A stretch of DNA of 64,000 nucleotides from Aureibacillus halotolerans (GTDB lineage: Bacteria > Bacillota > Bacilli > Bacillales > DSM-28697): positions 186,001 through 250,000 of the forward strand of contig NZ_SNYJ01000002.1 in NCBI RefSeq assembly GCF_004363045.1, read 5' to 3'. This document shows, piece by piece, positions 1 through 8,906 of this stretch. The translations under genes and the position numbers were made by a program. The notes beneath the pieces are model-generated. The model ran no database searches. It saw only the letters and a list, made by a program, of their open reading frames with translations, and was not told where the DNA came from. Each line of letters opens with the position of its first letter. Within the stretch, counting starts at the first letter, position 1.

Positions 1-105
1 ATCATCACATCATTATTTTTCATAGTATAATTTCTATTGAAAAAAAATGCAACGAACGGACATAAAAATCTTTGCCGAATTTTGGGGGAATTCGCCGATT
101 TATCC

Positions 106-134
106 TTTTTTAAAACCGGCAAACGTCTTATAAT
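106..134 (+). promoter_or_regulatory. possible promoter of the DUF4015 gene
   Basis: A perfect TATAAT lies at 129-134, 35 bp before the start codon of the next gene. The -35 position is only a T-rich stretch, so this is a likely but incomplete sigma-A promoter. The first 100 bases hold nothing else I can identify. Confidence 0.35.
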
Positions 135-168
135 AAAGACATATGAGGAATGAAGGAGTTTTAAATTT

Positions 169-1356
169 ATGAAGAAGTGGTTTTATTGTTTCATCGTTGG
201 ATTGCTTTTCGTCATCCCGTTTGGAAAGGAGGCGCAAGCAAACACGATCGCTCACGTCACTAGAGAACTTGCTGTCGCACCATTGCCCTTGCCGGAGCAT
301 ATGCCTCGATTTACATACGATTCTGGTTATGATTTTACTTATCCTGATGCGGTCCGTGGGATATATGTGACTGGTTATTCGGCTGGTGGTGCCCGGTTTG
401 ATTCATTAGTGAATTTGATGGATACAACAGATTTAAACGCGATGGTAATTGATATTAAAGATGACCATGGGTACATTACATTTAAGCTCCCTGAAGATCA
501 CCCAGACGCGAAATACAGTCGTAATTTTATTGGTGATCCGGAAGCGATGATGAAAACGCTGGAAGAGCATGAAATTTATCCAATTGCTCGTATCGTCGTC
601 TTTAAGGACACTGTATGGGGGATGGACAACCCAGACGTCAGTTTTACTCAAAATGGACAGGTATGGACAAATGGTTCAGGCGATGCGTTTGTCAATCCAT
701 TCATGAAAGAGGTTTGGGAAAGGAACGTCAAAATTGCTGAAGAAGCAGCAAAAATGGGCTTTCAAGAAATTCAATTTGATTATGTTCGCTTCCCAGAAGG
801 GTTCGAGACAAGGGAAGATGAGCTGCAATACGATCATGGAACGTATGTAAAAGAGGGAACCGACAATGTTCAAAAACGAGTATCGGCAGTGACTGATTTT
901 GTGAAGTATGCACGTGAGGAAATGAAGCCGTATGATGTGGACGTGTCGGTTGATATCTTTGGCTATTCAGCGACGCTCCCAGCAGCACCAGGTATTGGCC
1001 AAAACTTCTCGAAAATCTCAGCGAATGTGGACGTCATTTCTTCCATGATCTATCCAAGTCATTGGACGAGCTATTTTGGCATAGCAAAGCCGGATCTTGA
1101 ACCATACAATTTGGTGGATGCTTATGCGCAAGTTGAAAATAAAAAGTTAGCCGAACTAGAAGACCCACCAACGTCAAGACCTTGGATTCAGGACTTTACG
1201 GCCAGTTGGTTAGGCAGTGGAAACTATTTGACGTATGGCAAAGCAGAAGTCGAAGCGCAAATTAAGGCGCTTTATGACAATGGCATTGAAGAATATCTCT
1301 TATGGAATGCGTCAAACCGCTATTCAGAGAATGCTGATTTTACTCCTGGTCGATAA
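169..1356 (+). CDS. secreted putative glycoside hydrolase, DUF4015 family
   Basis: The 395-aa product starts at an ATG preceded by AAGGAG. Residues 1-24 form a signal peptide (KK, a hydrophobic core, then AQA before N25), so the protein is exported. The rest, from about residue 55, matches the DUF4015 putative glycoside hydrolase family, a TIM-barrel fold. Recognisable blocks are GIYVTGYSAGG near 64, the acidic DIKDDHG strand, and QFDYVRFPEG near 203, which carries likely catalytic-type acidic residues. The substrate is not known for this family, and cell-wall or extracellular polysaccharide is only a guess. It is monocistronic and ends in a strong terminator. Family assignment is fairly sure; enzymatic activity is inferred. 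Confidence 0.8.
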   Translation: MKKWFYCFIVGLLFVIPFGKEAQANTIAHVTRELAVAPLPLPEHMPRFTYDSGYDFTYPDAVRGIYVTGYSAGGARFDSLVNLMDTTDLNAMVIDIKDDHGYITFKLPEDHPDAKYSRNFIGDPEAMMKTLEEHEIYPIARIVVFKDTVWGMDNPDVSFTQNGQVWTNGSGDAFVNPFMKEVWERNVKIAEEAAKMGFQEIQFDYVRFPEGFETREDELQYDHGTYVKEGTDNVQKRVSAVTDFVKYAREEMKPYDVDVSVDIFGYSATLPAAPGIGQNFSKISANVDVISSMIYPSHWTSYFGIAKPDLEPYNLVDAYAQVENKKLAELEDPPTSRPWIQDFTASWLGSGNYLTYGKAEVEAQIKALYDNGIEEYLLWNASNRYSENADFTPGR

Positions 1357-1394
1357 ACCGGAACAGTCTATAATGTCAGGTCACATATAAAAAA

Positions 1395-1449
1395 CCGAAC
1401 AACTAAAAAATGTCACTTGGCATTTTTTGGGGCTGTTCGGATTTTTTTT
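1395..1449 (+). terminator. rho-independent terminator of the DUF4015 gene
   Basis: CCGAACA at 1395 pairs with TGTTCGG ending at 1440, with an inner AAAAAATG/CATTTTTT stem, and is followed by eight T residues. Confidence 0.85.
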
Positions 1450-1499
1450 GGAGGCAAATTGGGTTCCTTGAGTAAAAGAGGAAAGCTTACGTTTTTATA

Positions 1500-1985
1500 A
1501 AGACAACTTCCGCAATTCATCATGAAAAGCTGCCAATAGCGAGACTCCTGGCGGCAAAGAAAACACGACGAGGTCCTTTCGAGTCGATGTTGCACTTGTA
1601 CCCGTAGGGTGAAAAGAAATCAAGACCGCTTCGTCAAAACACTCCGCTTTCCGCGGGCACGGCTTCAGCTTCCTCGGAAAGCAAGCTTTCCTGCGGGATC
1701 TTCAGCTCGCGCTGTTCCCGCAGGAGTCTACGTATGTTGACTACGCTGATGTTTGTTTCTGCGTAAATTTTTTTATTTTCTTCAGGTCTCGTATAACGAG
1801 TAAGAAGTAGTATTAAGCCATGTTGCTTTTTAAACAAGCCAAGTATGTGCATCATTCCATGCCAAAGTTACATCACCTAGTGCAGTATTGATGCAGCGGT
1901 GGACTTATGTTTAGATAACTTTCGCAGTGCGAAATCAACTTTAACGCGGGCCGTGCTTGAGTGAGCGTGGGAAACGTGTCTGAAT
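1500..1985 (+). repeat. composite dispersed repeat, copy A1
   Basis: This gene-free stretch has three parts that recur elsewhere in the window. A spacer motif (GCGGCAAAGAAA then CGAGTCGATG) lies at about 1538-1615. A structured core is at 1625-1768. A tail with ATCACCTAGTGCAG and GCAGTGCGAAATCA lies at about 1868-1975. The core contains GCTTTCCG, CGGAAAGC, GCTTTCC and two CCTGCGGGA-type arms that can pair in alternative ways. The other cores are at 16761 (reverse), 21050, 31521, 48002 and 55481. No credible protein is encoded; open frames here are by-products of the repeat. The tail shares its sequence closely with the 48.2 kb copy. Confidence 0.85.
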
Positions 1986-2143
1986 AGATGCATTTCAAAG
2001 GATAGTTCCCATTAAAGTTGTTGAATTAAGCCAATCGGAAAAGATCGTGTGAGAGGCCTGTATTTGCGCTTTTCAGGCATGCGACGGGGAAAAAGAGGGT
2101 ATGGTAAACTGTATACATTGAACGAAGGAGAGGGTAGAAGCCT

Positions 2144-2689
2144 ATGAATTGGTACGAAAAATTAAGTGAATACTTCCCGATTGAAGAAATGAAGTCACAG
2201 GAGCATATGGAAACATTACTTCGTGAAAAGAGTGACATTTATCACAAAGAAGAAGGACCAAACCACGTCATGATGTATGTGGAAACGCCTGATTTTTGCT
2301 TTATTGACTATTTGTTTGTTTCTAAAGCTGCTCGAGGTGAAGGTCTAGGTCATCAGCTGTTGGAGAATATGAAAGTGAAAAATAAACCAATCATTTTAGA
2401 GGTCGAACCAATCGACTACGATGATTCAGATACGGAAAAGCGACTTCGTTTCTATAAACGGGAAGGGTTTACCCATGCGAAATCTATTGGGTACAAGAGA
2501 AAATCATTAGCCACAAATAAGTACAATGAGCTTGAAATTCTTTTTTGGTCTCCAGACAATGCGTCTGAGCACTCCATCTTTAATCAGATGAAGCATACGT
2601 ATGAAATGATTCACACGTATAAGGATGAGGAATTTTACGGGAAATCGTATGAACCCGTTGATACGGTATTAAAGTACGAAAACAAATAG
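2144..2689 (+). CDS. yjbC: GNAT-family N-acetyltransferase YjbC
   Basis: The 181-aa protein has a GNAT acyl-CoA binding region: the FCFIDYLFVSKAARGEGLG block near 50-68 contains the RGxGxG/A-type loop, followed by FYKREGFTHA near 104. It lies directly upstream of spx, as yjbC does in B. subtilis, where the two genes form an operon and yjbC is linked to stress survival. The start follows GAAGGAGAGGG. The acetyl acceptor is unknown. A weak CCTTCT/AGAAGG hairpin follows the gene, so partial read-through into spx is likely. Confidence 0.85.
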   Translation: MNWYEKLSEYFPIEEMKSQEHMETLLREKSDIYHKEEGPNHVMMYVETPDFCFIDYLFVSKAARGEGLGHQLLENMKVKNKPIILEVEPIDYDDSDTEKRLRFYKREGFTHAKSIGYKRKSLATNKYNELEILFWSPDNASEHSIFNQMKHTYEMIHTYKDEEFYGKSYEPVDTVLKYENK

Positions 2690-3063
2690 CATGTGATACG
2701 GTCCTTCTTTAATAAGAGAAGGGCTTTTCTCATGTAATCAAAGATATTCTCAATAAGAGGCTTACATGAATCACGCTTGAATGGACAAACTAAGCCAAAT
2801 CGACGATCTTTTTATTTTTCTTGAGTAGGAATGTTTTAGTAAAGCTGATTAAGGGAACACCGAAAATAGTTAAGAAAAATGCTGTAGAATGTCGATTGTT
2901 CAGGCAGACAGAGATCATAAATAAATTTCTTGACTTTTTTATGAAACATCTGTTCTTTTGATCTATTTTGATGTATAATGAAATTAGTCAGTAATAGTTA
3001 ATTTAAAGTGAAAATCGCTTCAAAATAAAGTTTGAAACCGACCTAAGGGAGTGACGAAGGCCT
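2690..3063 (+). promoter_or_regulatory. yjbC-spx intergenic region with a probable spx promoter
   Basis: The 374-bp gap contains a weak hairpin with a T-rich tail at 2703-2735, which would only attenuate yjbC transcripts, and a TATAAT at 2974-2979 about 85 bp upstream of spx. A TTGACT at 2930 is too far from that -10 to pair with it. An independent spx promoter fits the known complex control of spx in Bacillus. I see no small gene here. Confidence 0.4.
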
Positions 3064-3459
3064 ATGGTAATGTTATTTACATCACCGAGTTGTACGTCTT
3101 GTCGAAAAGCAAGAGCTTGGCTTGAGGAGCATGAAATTCCTTTTGAAGAACGAAATATTTTTTCAGATCCGTTAAGTGTGGATGAAATTAAACATATTTT
3201 ACGGATGACAGAGGATGGGACAGATGAAATTATATCTACTCGTTCAAAAGTATTTCAAAAATTAAATGTGAATGTGGAGTCTCTTCCACTACAAGAACTG
3301 TTTGAACTTATGAGTGAACACCCAGGCTTGCTACGTCGTCCGATCATCATGGACGAAAAACGATTGCAAGTTGGTTATAATGAAGACGAAATTCGCCGCT
3401 TCTTGCCTCGTAAAGTTCGAACATATCAGCTTCAGGAAGCACAACGTCTTGTGAATTAA
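3064..3459 (+). CDS. spx: global stress regulator Spx
   Basis: The 131-aa protein is nearly colinear with B. subtilis Spx. The redox switch is the N-terminal [11 protein letters not shown] with C10 and C13, and the RNAP alpha-CTD binding region around GLLRRPII (residues 92-99) with its RR pair is intact. Spx binds the RNA polymerase alpha subunit and redirects transcription under thiol stress. Its level is set by ClpXP proteolysis using the adaptor SpxH, encoded here at 8907-9788, and MecA is next door. The C-terminal EAQRLVN resembles the degron end of Spx. Start and length match the family exactly. Confidence 0.97.
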   Translation: MVMLFTSPSCTSCRKARAWLEEHEIPFEERNIFSDPLSVDEIKHILRMTEDGTDEIISTRSKVFQKLNVNVESLPLQELFELMSEHPGLLRRPIIMDEKRLQVGYNEDEIRRFLPRKVRTYQLQEAQRLVN

Positions 3460-3475
3460 ATAGTAAAGAATTGTA

Positions 3476-3512
3476 GCCTCGAACGCTTATATGCGCTCGA
3501 GGCTTGCTTTTT
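3476..3512 (+). terminator. spx terminator
   Basis: GCCTCGA at 3476 pairs with TCGAGGC at 3497-3503, followed by a T-rich tail. It separates spx from the convergent yjbE. Confidence 0.8.
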
Positions 3513-3524
3513 CATTATTTACTG

Positions 3525-4187
3525 CTATTTGACATTAAGCTTTACAGACCTGCTATACATGAAAGATGCGACCAATGCCGCACATGCAAACAGCCAAGGG
3601 GCGAACCCATAAATGCTGTGGCTATGAGTGAGATACGTGAGGACCATATGGTCGTGAATGATCATATGACCAGACGTGTACCCTAATAAGGCAGTACCGC
3701 CAAATACGAGCCAAGGGTGCCTTTCAAGTAAATAAAGGATCACTCGGCTGCCCGCAACCATAATTGGAATGGACACAAGCAAGCCTACGATCACCTGCCA
3801 AAACGCTGTAGAGGCCCCAGCTACGGCAATGACATTATCGAATCCCATTGTGAAATCTGCAATAAGAATCGTGCGGACGGCACTGCCTAATGTTTTCGTT
3901 GCTTTAATACCGTGGCTGTCAGAGTTGCTAGCTAACGAAATGGCAACCCACATGAGGAATAATCCTCCAATTAATTGAATGTAAGGGATTTGTAGGAGGA
4001 ACACTGCTACGATTGTTAGGGCAATTCTAGACACAACTGCCATGATTGTCCCGAAAAGAATCGCTTTTTTTTGCTGATGCTCTGGCAATCCACGACAAGC
4101 CAAAGCGATGAGAACGGCATTGTCTCCGCCTAAGATGATATCTAAACCGATAATAATAAGGATTGGCCAAAGCCATTCGAATTCCAT
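3525..4187 (-). CDS. yjbE: TerC-family membrane protein YjbE
   Basis: The 220-aa integral membrane protein has about seven hydrophobic segments and the TerC signatures DIILGGDNAVLIAL near 16-29 and DFTMGFDNVIAVAG near 113-126, each with conserved acidic residues in the membrane. I chose the ATG at 4187 because AGGAGGCAC lies just upstream; longer in-frame extensions have no ribosome site. TerC proteins are implicated in metal (Mn2+) export and metallation of secreted proteins. I see no yybP-ykoY manganese riboswitch upstream. Its position between spx and mecA matches B. subtilis, but it is transcribed against them. Confidence 0.88.
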   Translation of the reverse strand: MEFEWLWPILIIIGLDIILGGDNAVLIALACRGLPEHQQKKAILFGTIMAVVSRIALTIVAVFLLQIPYIQLIGGLFLMWVAISLASNSDSHGIKATKTLGSAVRTILIADFTMGFDNVIAVAGASTAFWQVIVGLLVSIPIMVAGSRVILYLLERHPWLVFGGTALLGYTSGHMIIHDHMVLTYLTHSHSIYGFAPWLFACAALVASFMYSRSVKLNVK

Positions 4188-4415
4188 TATTGTGCCTCCT
4201 GTCGTTAACGCCTGTCCAGAACAAAACCAAGACAAGGGTCCTTTTTTTTTACAGCATAGGTTTTTTGTTTTCATTCTTATGCGTTTTGTCATACAATGAG
4301 AAGAAGAAGTTGGCCAAACCCTTTTTAAATAGGTCAATTTTGGTGGTGGAACACGAAAACCACAAACAACTGGCCCTTCGAGAAAAGAAAATGCAAACGG
4401 AAGGGAGAGAAAAAG

Positions 4416-5072
4416 ATGGAGATCGAGAGAATCAACGAACACACTGTGAAGTTTTTTGTATCTTACGTGGATATTGAAGACCGTGGCTTCGAACGCGAAG
4501 AGATTTGGTATAGTCGTGAACGAAGTGAAGAGCTATTTTGGGATATGATGGATGAAGTTTATCATAAGGAAAAGTTCTCTATGGAGGGTCCGCTATGGAT
4601 TCAGGTTCAAGCAATGGAGGCTGGGTTGGAAGTGATTGTGACCAAGGCTCAATTTTCAAAGGATGGAGAAAAGCTTGAGCTCCCTTTAAATGATGATAAC
4701 CACATTGATATTCCAGTGGATGATGCCATGAGCGAAATGGTCGATACACCAACGTCTTCAACATCTACTGAAGCTAAAGATGAGGACACACTTGATTTTG
4801 TCATTCGTTTTAATGACTTGGAAGACGCGATTCAATTGTCCCATCGGTTTCAATTCCCGACCCTTCATAATGAACTTTATTCGTATGACAACAACTATTA
4901 CTTGTATGTCATGTTTAACGACGATGACGAAGAAGAAGTACAAGACAATAGCTTAAGTCTTCTTTTAGAATATGGGACAGACTCAAGAGTTTCTGTTCAT
5001 CGCTTGCAGGAATACGGCAATCGATTGTTTACAGAGAATGCCCTGAATCAGCTTAAAACCTACTTTCAATAA
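4416..5072 (+). CDS. mecA: ClpC adaptor protein MecA
   Basis: The 218-aa protein has the MecA layout. An N-terminal substrate-binding domain (residues 1 to about 80, starting MEIERINEHTVKFFVSY) is followed by an acidic linker with PTSSTSTEAKDED, then a C-terminal ClpC-binding domain from about residue 125. MecA targets ComK and other substrates to ClpCP. The start follows GGGAGAGAAAAAG. The gene is followed by coiA, so a competence regulator sits beside a competence nuclease-like gene, as in B. subtilis. Confidence 0.95.
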   Translation: MEIERINEHTVKFFVSYVDIEDRGFEREEIWYSRERSEELFWDMMDEVYHKEKFSMEGPLWIQVQAMEAGLEVIVTKAQFSKDGEKLELPLNDDNHIDIPVDDAMSEMVDTPTSSTSTEAKDEDTLDFVIRFNDLEDAIQLSHRFQFPTLHNELYSYDNNYYLYVMFNDDDEEEVQDNSLSLLLEYGTDSRVSVHRLQEYGNRLFTENALNQLKTYFQ

Positions 5073-5080
5073 TGTCGAGT

Positions 5081-5116
5081 CAAAAAGCACTGCCAAGCAT
5101 ACGGCAGTGCTTTTTG
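5081..5116 (+). terminator. mecA terminator
   Basis: AAAAAGCACTGCC pairs perfectly with GGCAGTGCTTTTT across a short loop. The tracts make it potentially bidirectional. Confidence 0.9.
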
Positions 5117-5383
5117 TACTGTTGTAGTGGAAAAGGGAGAACCTCACCAGTTCGATTGTACGGAAGGTTGATTCGAAAAGGTCTTGAACGAAATATACGC
5201 ACGTAAAATACGAATAGCAGTCATTAGCGATACTCCCCACAAAGCGCGGCTGGCGATAGAGCAAGCATAGCTTGGTCTTGATGATACATCTATAAAAGTT
5301 CATGTAAAGTGTAGAAAAAGGGGGAATCTCAACATCCATGTCGAAATGGAAAGAAAGTCTATGAAGAAACGAGGGAGTAGGAA
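5117..5383 (+). other. mecA-coiA spacer, no gene found
   Basis: About 270 bp separate the mecA terminator from coiA. I see no ComK-box pair, no complete promoter and no convincing short gene. The open frame on the opposite strand has no family resemblance and no ribosome site. Confidence 0.4.
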
Positions 5384-6583
5384 ATGCTCACTGCAGTGAA
5401 CGAAGAGGGCCAAATCGTGCAACTTGCAGGACAGCCACTTGACCGAATAGAGAAACGGCTATACTATTGCCCGGCATGTGCTGAACCGGTCATCCCAAAG
5501 TGTGGGTCTGAAAAGATTTGGCACTTTGCTCACAAAGCAAACGGTATATGCCCACAAGGTGGAGAGACGGCCTATCATCTTTTAGGAAAAAAGAGACTTT
5601 ACGACTGGCTAACCTCACAAGGGGTTGACGCAAAAATAGAATATTACCTAAGTGAACTTCAACAAAGGCCAGACATTTATTTTGTAAGAAATCAAAAAGC
5701 CTACGTACTTGAATTCCAATGCGCAACGGTACCAATTGATACAATACTTGCACGTACAAAAGTGTACAAACAACACGATATACACGTTCTATGGATTCTA
5801 GGGCACAAAAGAGTTCATGCGCAAAAGCCTCCATTCCACCGTCTTCAACAATTCGACTGGTCGTTCGCACCACCCGAAGATCATCCCAACAATCTCCTCA
5901 CCTTTTGTCCACATTCAAATATGTTCACCGAATTTCACTCCATCTGTCCCGTCACCAAAACAAAAATAATTGCTCAAACAACCACCTATGCTGCACAGCA
6001 ATTCAGTGTATATCGCGCTTTACACGCTACAAAAAAACGTAGTCCCCTCCAACTCACTCCATATTGGCTTACGGCGAAAAAAAGTTGGCGCTCTGCAGCT
6101 TATTGGCAATCAGCTTATAAGCAGGGCCTTCCCCGTAAATACTATGAAGCCACGGGAACTTCAATCTCCCTCGTCCCAGGGTTTATCGGCATACCTAGCA
6201 AGGGAAGTGAGGCATTCGCACATTCCGTTTGGGACTGGCAATGCATTGTATTTGTGACGTTCCTCTATCCCTATATGCTTAGTCGTAAGCCCATAAAATC
6301 GGAAGCGGTTAAGCAATGGTTGACGCAGGCAATTGAACAGAAGCTGCTTGTCGTGAGACCATGCATATACTGTGAAAGAGATCCATTTGAAGCTATACAA
6401 TCCTACATAGAGCAGTTGGTGCATCTTGAGGTTTGTCAAAAAAAAGCCAATGCATACGTATTTTTAAATGCTCTAACGATGCCTCGTATGATAGATGAAG
6501 CCTTACGTGAAGATGAAAAAATGCTGAGTGTGTTGCAAAAGAGCAAAAAAGCGCACCAAGGGAGGAGTTTTCAGTGGATATAA
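5384..6583 (+). CDS. coiA: competence protein CoiA, nuclease-like
   Basis: The 399-aa protein is a CoiA/YjbF homologue. It has an N-terminal zinc-ribbon-like CPAC..PKCG pattern (CPACAEPVIPKCG near 29-41) and a HFAHK element. A PD-(D/E)xK-like nuclease core follows: RPDIYF near 91 and VLEFQCA near 108, with the E-x-Q pair typical of CoiA. CoiA promotes recombination of incoming DNA during transformation. The ATG follows GGGAGTAGGAA. It lies between mecA and pepF as in B. subtilis. Function is assigned by family; competence in this strain is not shown. Confidence 0.88.
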   Translation: MLTAVNEEGQIVQLAGQPLDRIEKRLYYCPACAEPVIPKCGSEKIWHFAHKANGICPQGGETAYHLLGKKRLYDWLTSQGVDAKIEYYLSELQQRPDIYFVRNQKAYVLEFQCATVPIDTILARTKVYKQHDIHVLWILGHKRVHAQKPPFHRLQQFDWSFAPPEDHPNNLLTFCPHSNMFTEFHSICPVTKTKIIAQTTTYAAQQFSVYRALHATKKRSPLQLTPYWLTAKKSWRSAAYWQSAYKQGLPRKYYEATGTSISLVPGFIGIPSKGSEAFAHSVWDWQCIVFVTFLYPYMLSRKPIKSEAVKQWLTQAIEQKLLVVRPCIYCERDPFEAIQSYIEQLVHLEVCQKKANAYVFLNALTMPRMIDEALREDEKMLSVLQKSKKAHQGRSFQWI

Positions 6584-6636
6584 AGAATTGATTGAAGAAC
6601 GCACTGTTGTGTTTACTTTTTGAGGAGGGATTGTTT

Positions 6637-8451
6637 ATGAGTGGAAAGACGTCATCATTGCCAACGAGGAGTGAAATTCCTGAGGAGCTTACGTGGCGCT
6701 TAGAGGATATTTTTTCAACAGACCAAGAATGGGAAGCTTCATTTGCACATATTAAAGAGAGTTATACCGGAATGAAAGCCTTTCAAGGAACGCTTGAAGA
6801 GAGTGCTGAACAGCTTTATAAGGCGTTGCAGTTTCAGAATGAACTTACACAAAAAATGGGCAAGTTGTATGTGTATTCTCATCTGAAAAATGATCAGGAT
6901 ACTTCGAATTCAACGTATCAAGGCATGAATGACCGAGCAAAAGCTTTGTATGCGGAAATCGGTAGTGCCTTTTCGTTTATGACACCAGAGCTGCTTTCCA
7001 TTTCAGAAGAGAAGCTTAAAGAGATGATCTCTACGTATGAGCCCCTCCAGCAATACAAGCATGCGTTAGAGGACATTAATCGCCATCGCCCCCATGTGCT
7101 CTCCTCTGAGGAAGAGGCGCTGCTCGCAAAAGCATCAGAAGTCTTTAGCTCATCTAGCAACATTTATTCAATGATGACAAATGCCGATTTGCAGTTTGCC
7201 AGCATTGAGGACGAAGATGGAAATGAGATTGATGTAAGCAATGGGCGCTACATACGGTTTATGGAGAGCGAAGACCGCCGTGTTCGTCAGGATGCCTTCA
7301 AGGTCATGTACGATACGTATGGCACGTATAAGAATACGTTTGCCAGCACCCTCAGTGGTGCGGTCAAGGCTGACAATTACAAAGCGTCTGTTCACCATTA
7401 TAAAACCGCTCGTGAGGCTGCCCTACATGGAAACAATATTCCTGAAGAGGTGTATGATAATTTAATTGCTTCCGTGCACAAGCATTTGCCTTTGCTGCAT
7501 CGTTATATTGCATTGCGGAAAAAAATATTACAACTCGACGAGCTACACATGTACGATATGTATGTTTCGCTTATCGATGAGGTCGATATGAAGATTCCTT
7601 ACGAAGAAGCGAAGGGCCTTGTGCTGGAAGGACTAAAGCCGCTCGGTGAGGACTATCAGGCCATATTGAAAAAGGCGTATTCAGACCGCTGGATTGATGT
7701 GCCTGAAAATAAAGGGAAGCGCAGTGGTGCCTATTCCTCTGGAACATATGGCACAAACCCTTACATTTTGATGAATTGGCAAGACAACGTCAATACCGTT
7801 TTTACGTTAGCGCATGAGCTAGGTCATTCACTTCACAGCTATTATTCAGAGAAAACACAGCCATATCAATACAGTGGCTACAGCATCTTTGTGGCAGAAG
7901 TGGCTTCCACGTGCAATGAAGCCTTACTAAATGATTATCTATTGAAAACAACGGAAGACAAAAAGAAGCGCTTATATCTTTTGAATCATTATTTGGAAGG
8001 GTTTAGAGGCACGTTATTCCGCCAAACGATGTTTGCCGAATTTGAACATCTCATTCATGAGAAATCACGTGAGGGTGAAGCCTTGACAGCTGACTTTCTC
8101 ACGAAGGAATATTATGAGCTCAATAAGCGGTATTTTGGGGATGGCGTACATTTAGACGAAGAAATTGGTCATGAATGGAGTCGGATCCCTCACTTTTACT
8201 ATAACTATTACGTCTATCAATACGCGACTGGCTATAGTGCAGCGACCTCCTTGTCAAAGCAAATCCTTGAAGAAGGGGATCAGGCTGTAGAGAGATACTT
8301 AACGTTCTTGCAATCTGGAAGTAGTGATTATCCAATTGAAGTGCTTAAAAAAGCAGGTGTTGATATGACGACTTCAAAACCAGTTGACGATGCGCTGTCC
8401 GTTTTTGAGGAACGATTGAATGAATTTGAAGCTTTGTTGAACGAACTATAA
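6637..8451 (+). CDS. pepF: oligoendopeptidase F, M3 metallopeptidase
   Basis: The 604-aa cytosolic zinc peptidase belongs to family M3B. The zinc motif HELGH is at 393-397 (AHELGHSLHSYYS), with the third ligand expected in the EVASTCNEALL helix about 25 residues on. I chose the ATG at 6637 because TGAGGAGGG precedes it, rather than the in-frame codon at 6592, which only extends into the spacer after coiA. PepF degrades short peptides and, when overproduced in B. subtilis, affects sporulation through pentapeptide degradation. The gene is close behind coiA and probably cotranscribed. Confidence 0.95.
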   Translation: MSGKTSSLPTRSEIPEELTWRLEDIFSTDQEWEASFAHIKESYTGMKAFQGTLEESAEQLYKALQFQNELTQKMGKLYVYSHLKNDQDTSNSTYQGMNDRAKALYAEIGSAFSFMTPELLSISEEKLKEMISTYEPLQQYKHALEDINRHRPHVLSSEEEALLAKASEVFSSSSNIYSMMTNADLQFASIEDEDGNEIDVSNGRYIRFMESEDRRVRQDAFKVMYDTYGTYKNTFASTLSGAVKADNYKASVHHYKTAREAALHGNNIPEEVYDNLIASVHKHLPLLHRYIALRKKILQLDELHMYDMYVSLIDEVDMKIPYEEAKGLVLEGLKPLGEDYQAILKKAYSDRWIDVPENKGKRSGAYSSGTYGTNPYILMNWQDNVNTVFTLAHELGHSLHSYYSEKTQPYQYSGYSIFVAEVASTCNEALLNDYLLKTTEDKKKRLYLLNHYLEGFRGTLFRQTMFAEFEHLIHEKSREGEALTADFLTKEYYELNKRYFGDGVHLDEEIGHEWSRIPHFYYNYYVYQYATGYSAATSLSKQILEEGDQAVERYLTFLQSGSSDYPIEVLKKAGVDMTTSKPVDDALSVFEERLNEFEALLNEL

Positions 8452-8463
8452 AAAAGTAAGCTT

Positions 8464-8589
8464 CAGGCTGATGACAAACGCTCGCTTTCTTTGTTGCTTT
8501 GCCTTATCCGGTGCTCATTGCCCATTTGGCAACTCCGCGCCTCCCAAGTCTTTGCGCTTAGATAAGACAAGCGTTTTCATTCAGCCTGC
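8464..8589 (+). repeat. palindromic intergenic repeat, copy C1
   Basis: The unit begins CAGGCTGATGACAAACGCT and ends AGCGTTTTCATTCAGCCTG, two arms that are near-perfect reverse complements. The centre holds an apical hairpin TTGCC-CATTT-GGCAA. The same unit recurs at 10205, 20610, 38264 and 38390. It sits just after pepF and before its terminator, so it would be transcribed in the pepF 3' UTR. Confidence 0.85.
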
Positions 8590-8626
8590 GTTTTTCAATG
8601 GTATTTTTGAATTGACGTTATTTAAA

Positions 8627-8668
8627 AAGTAAGCCGTCCAAAAAAACTGGACGGCTTACTTTTTTTTA
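8627..8668. terminator. bidirectional terminator between pepF and the small membrane protein gene
   Basis: AAGTAAGCCGTCCA pairs perfectly with TGGACGGCTTACTT, with A-tract and T-tract on the two sides, so it can stop transcription from both directions. Confidence 0.92.
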
Positions 8669-8832
8669 ACCTTTAGAAGAGGGATGGACTGGATCGATGA
8701 AACGAGAGCGAAAACGGTGAGAAATAATAGAATAACTGCGAGAATCAATGGGAATTGTCCAAGCAATCCAACCAAAAAAAGTCCAAAGGCAACAAGCAGT
8801 AAAAGGACTTCGCCTAATAGTAACCATTTCAT
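8656..8832 (-). CDS. small membrane protein, 58 aa
   Basis: The product is a short protein with two hydrophobic helices (LLLGEVLLLLVAFGLFLVG and the LILAVILLFLTVFALV stretch) and a basic tail ending VKKK. The ATG at 8832 is preferred over the GTG nine bases upstream because GAGGTG sits at ideal spacing before the ATG. It lies downstream of spxH on the same strand, 74 bp away, and shares the bidirectional terminator. I do not recognise a family, and no function is proposed. Confidence 0.6.
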   Translation of the reverse strand: MKWLLLGEVLLLLVAFGLFLVGLLGQFPLILAVILLFLTVFALVSSIQSIPLLKVKKK

Positions 8833-8906
8833 ACTCTGCACCTCGCAACTAATCGTTCTTGCATGTACAGAAACTATATGAAGGAGGGATTAGGCATATG
8901 CTATTC

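Noticed and set aside
1634-1855. Open frames through the dispersed repeat cores (also at 16.8, 21.0, 31.5 and 48.0 kb)
   Set aside because: The frames exist only because the same DNA repeat recurs. They lack ribosome sites, change frame between copies and resemble no protein family.
4188-4442. Longer N-terminal extension of the TerC gene
   Set aside because: The extension is hydrophilic and unlike TerC proteins, and a good AGGAGG site precedes the ATG at 4187.
5490-5873. Long antisense frames inside coiA, pepF, zwf and the xyl genes
   Set aside because: They are shadows of well-supported genes on the opposite strand and have no motif or ribosome site.
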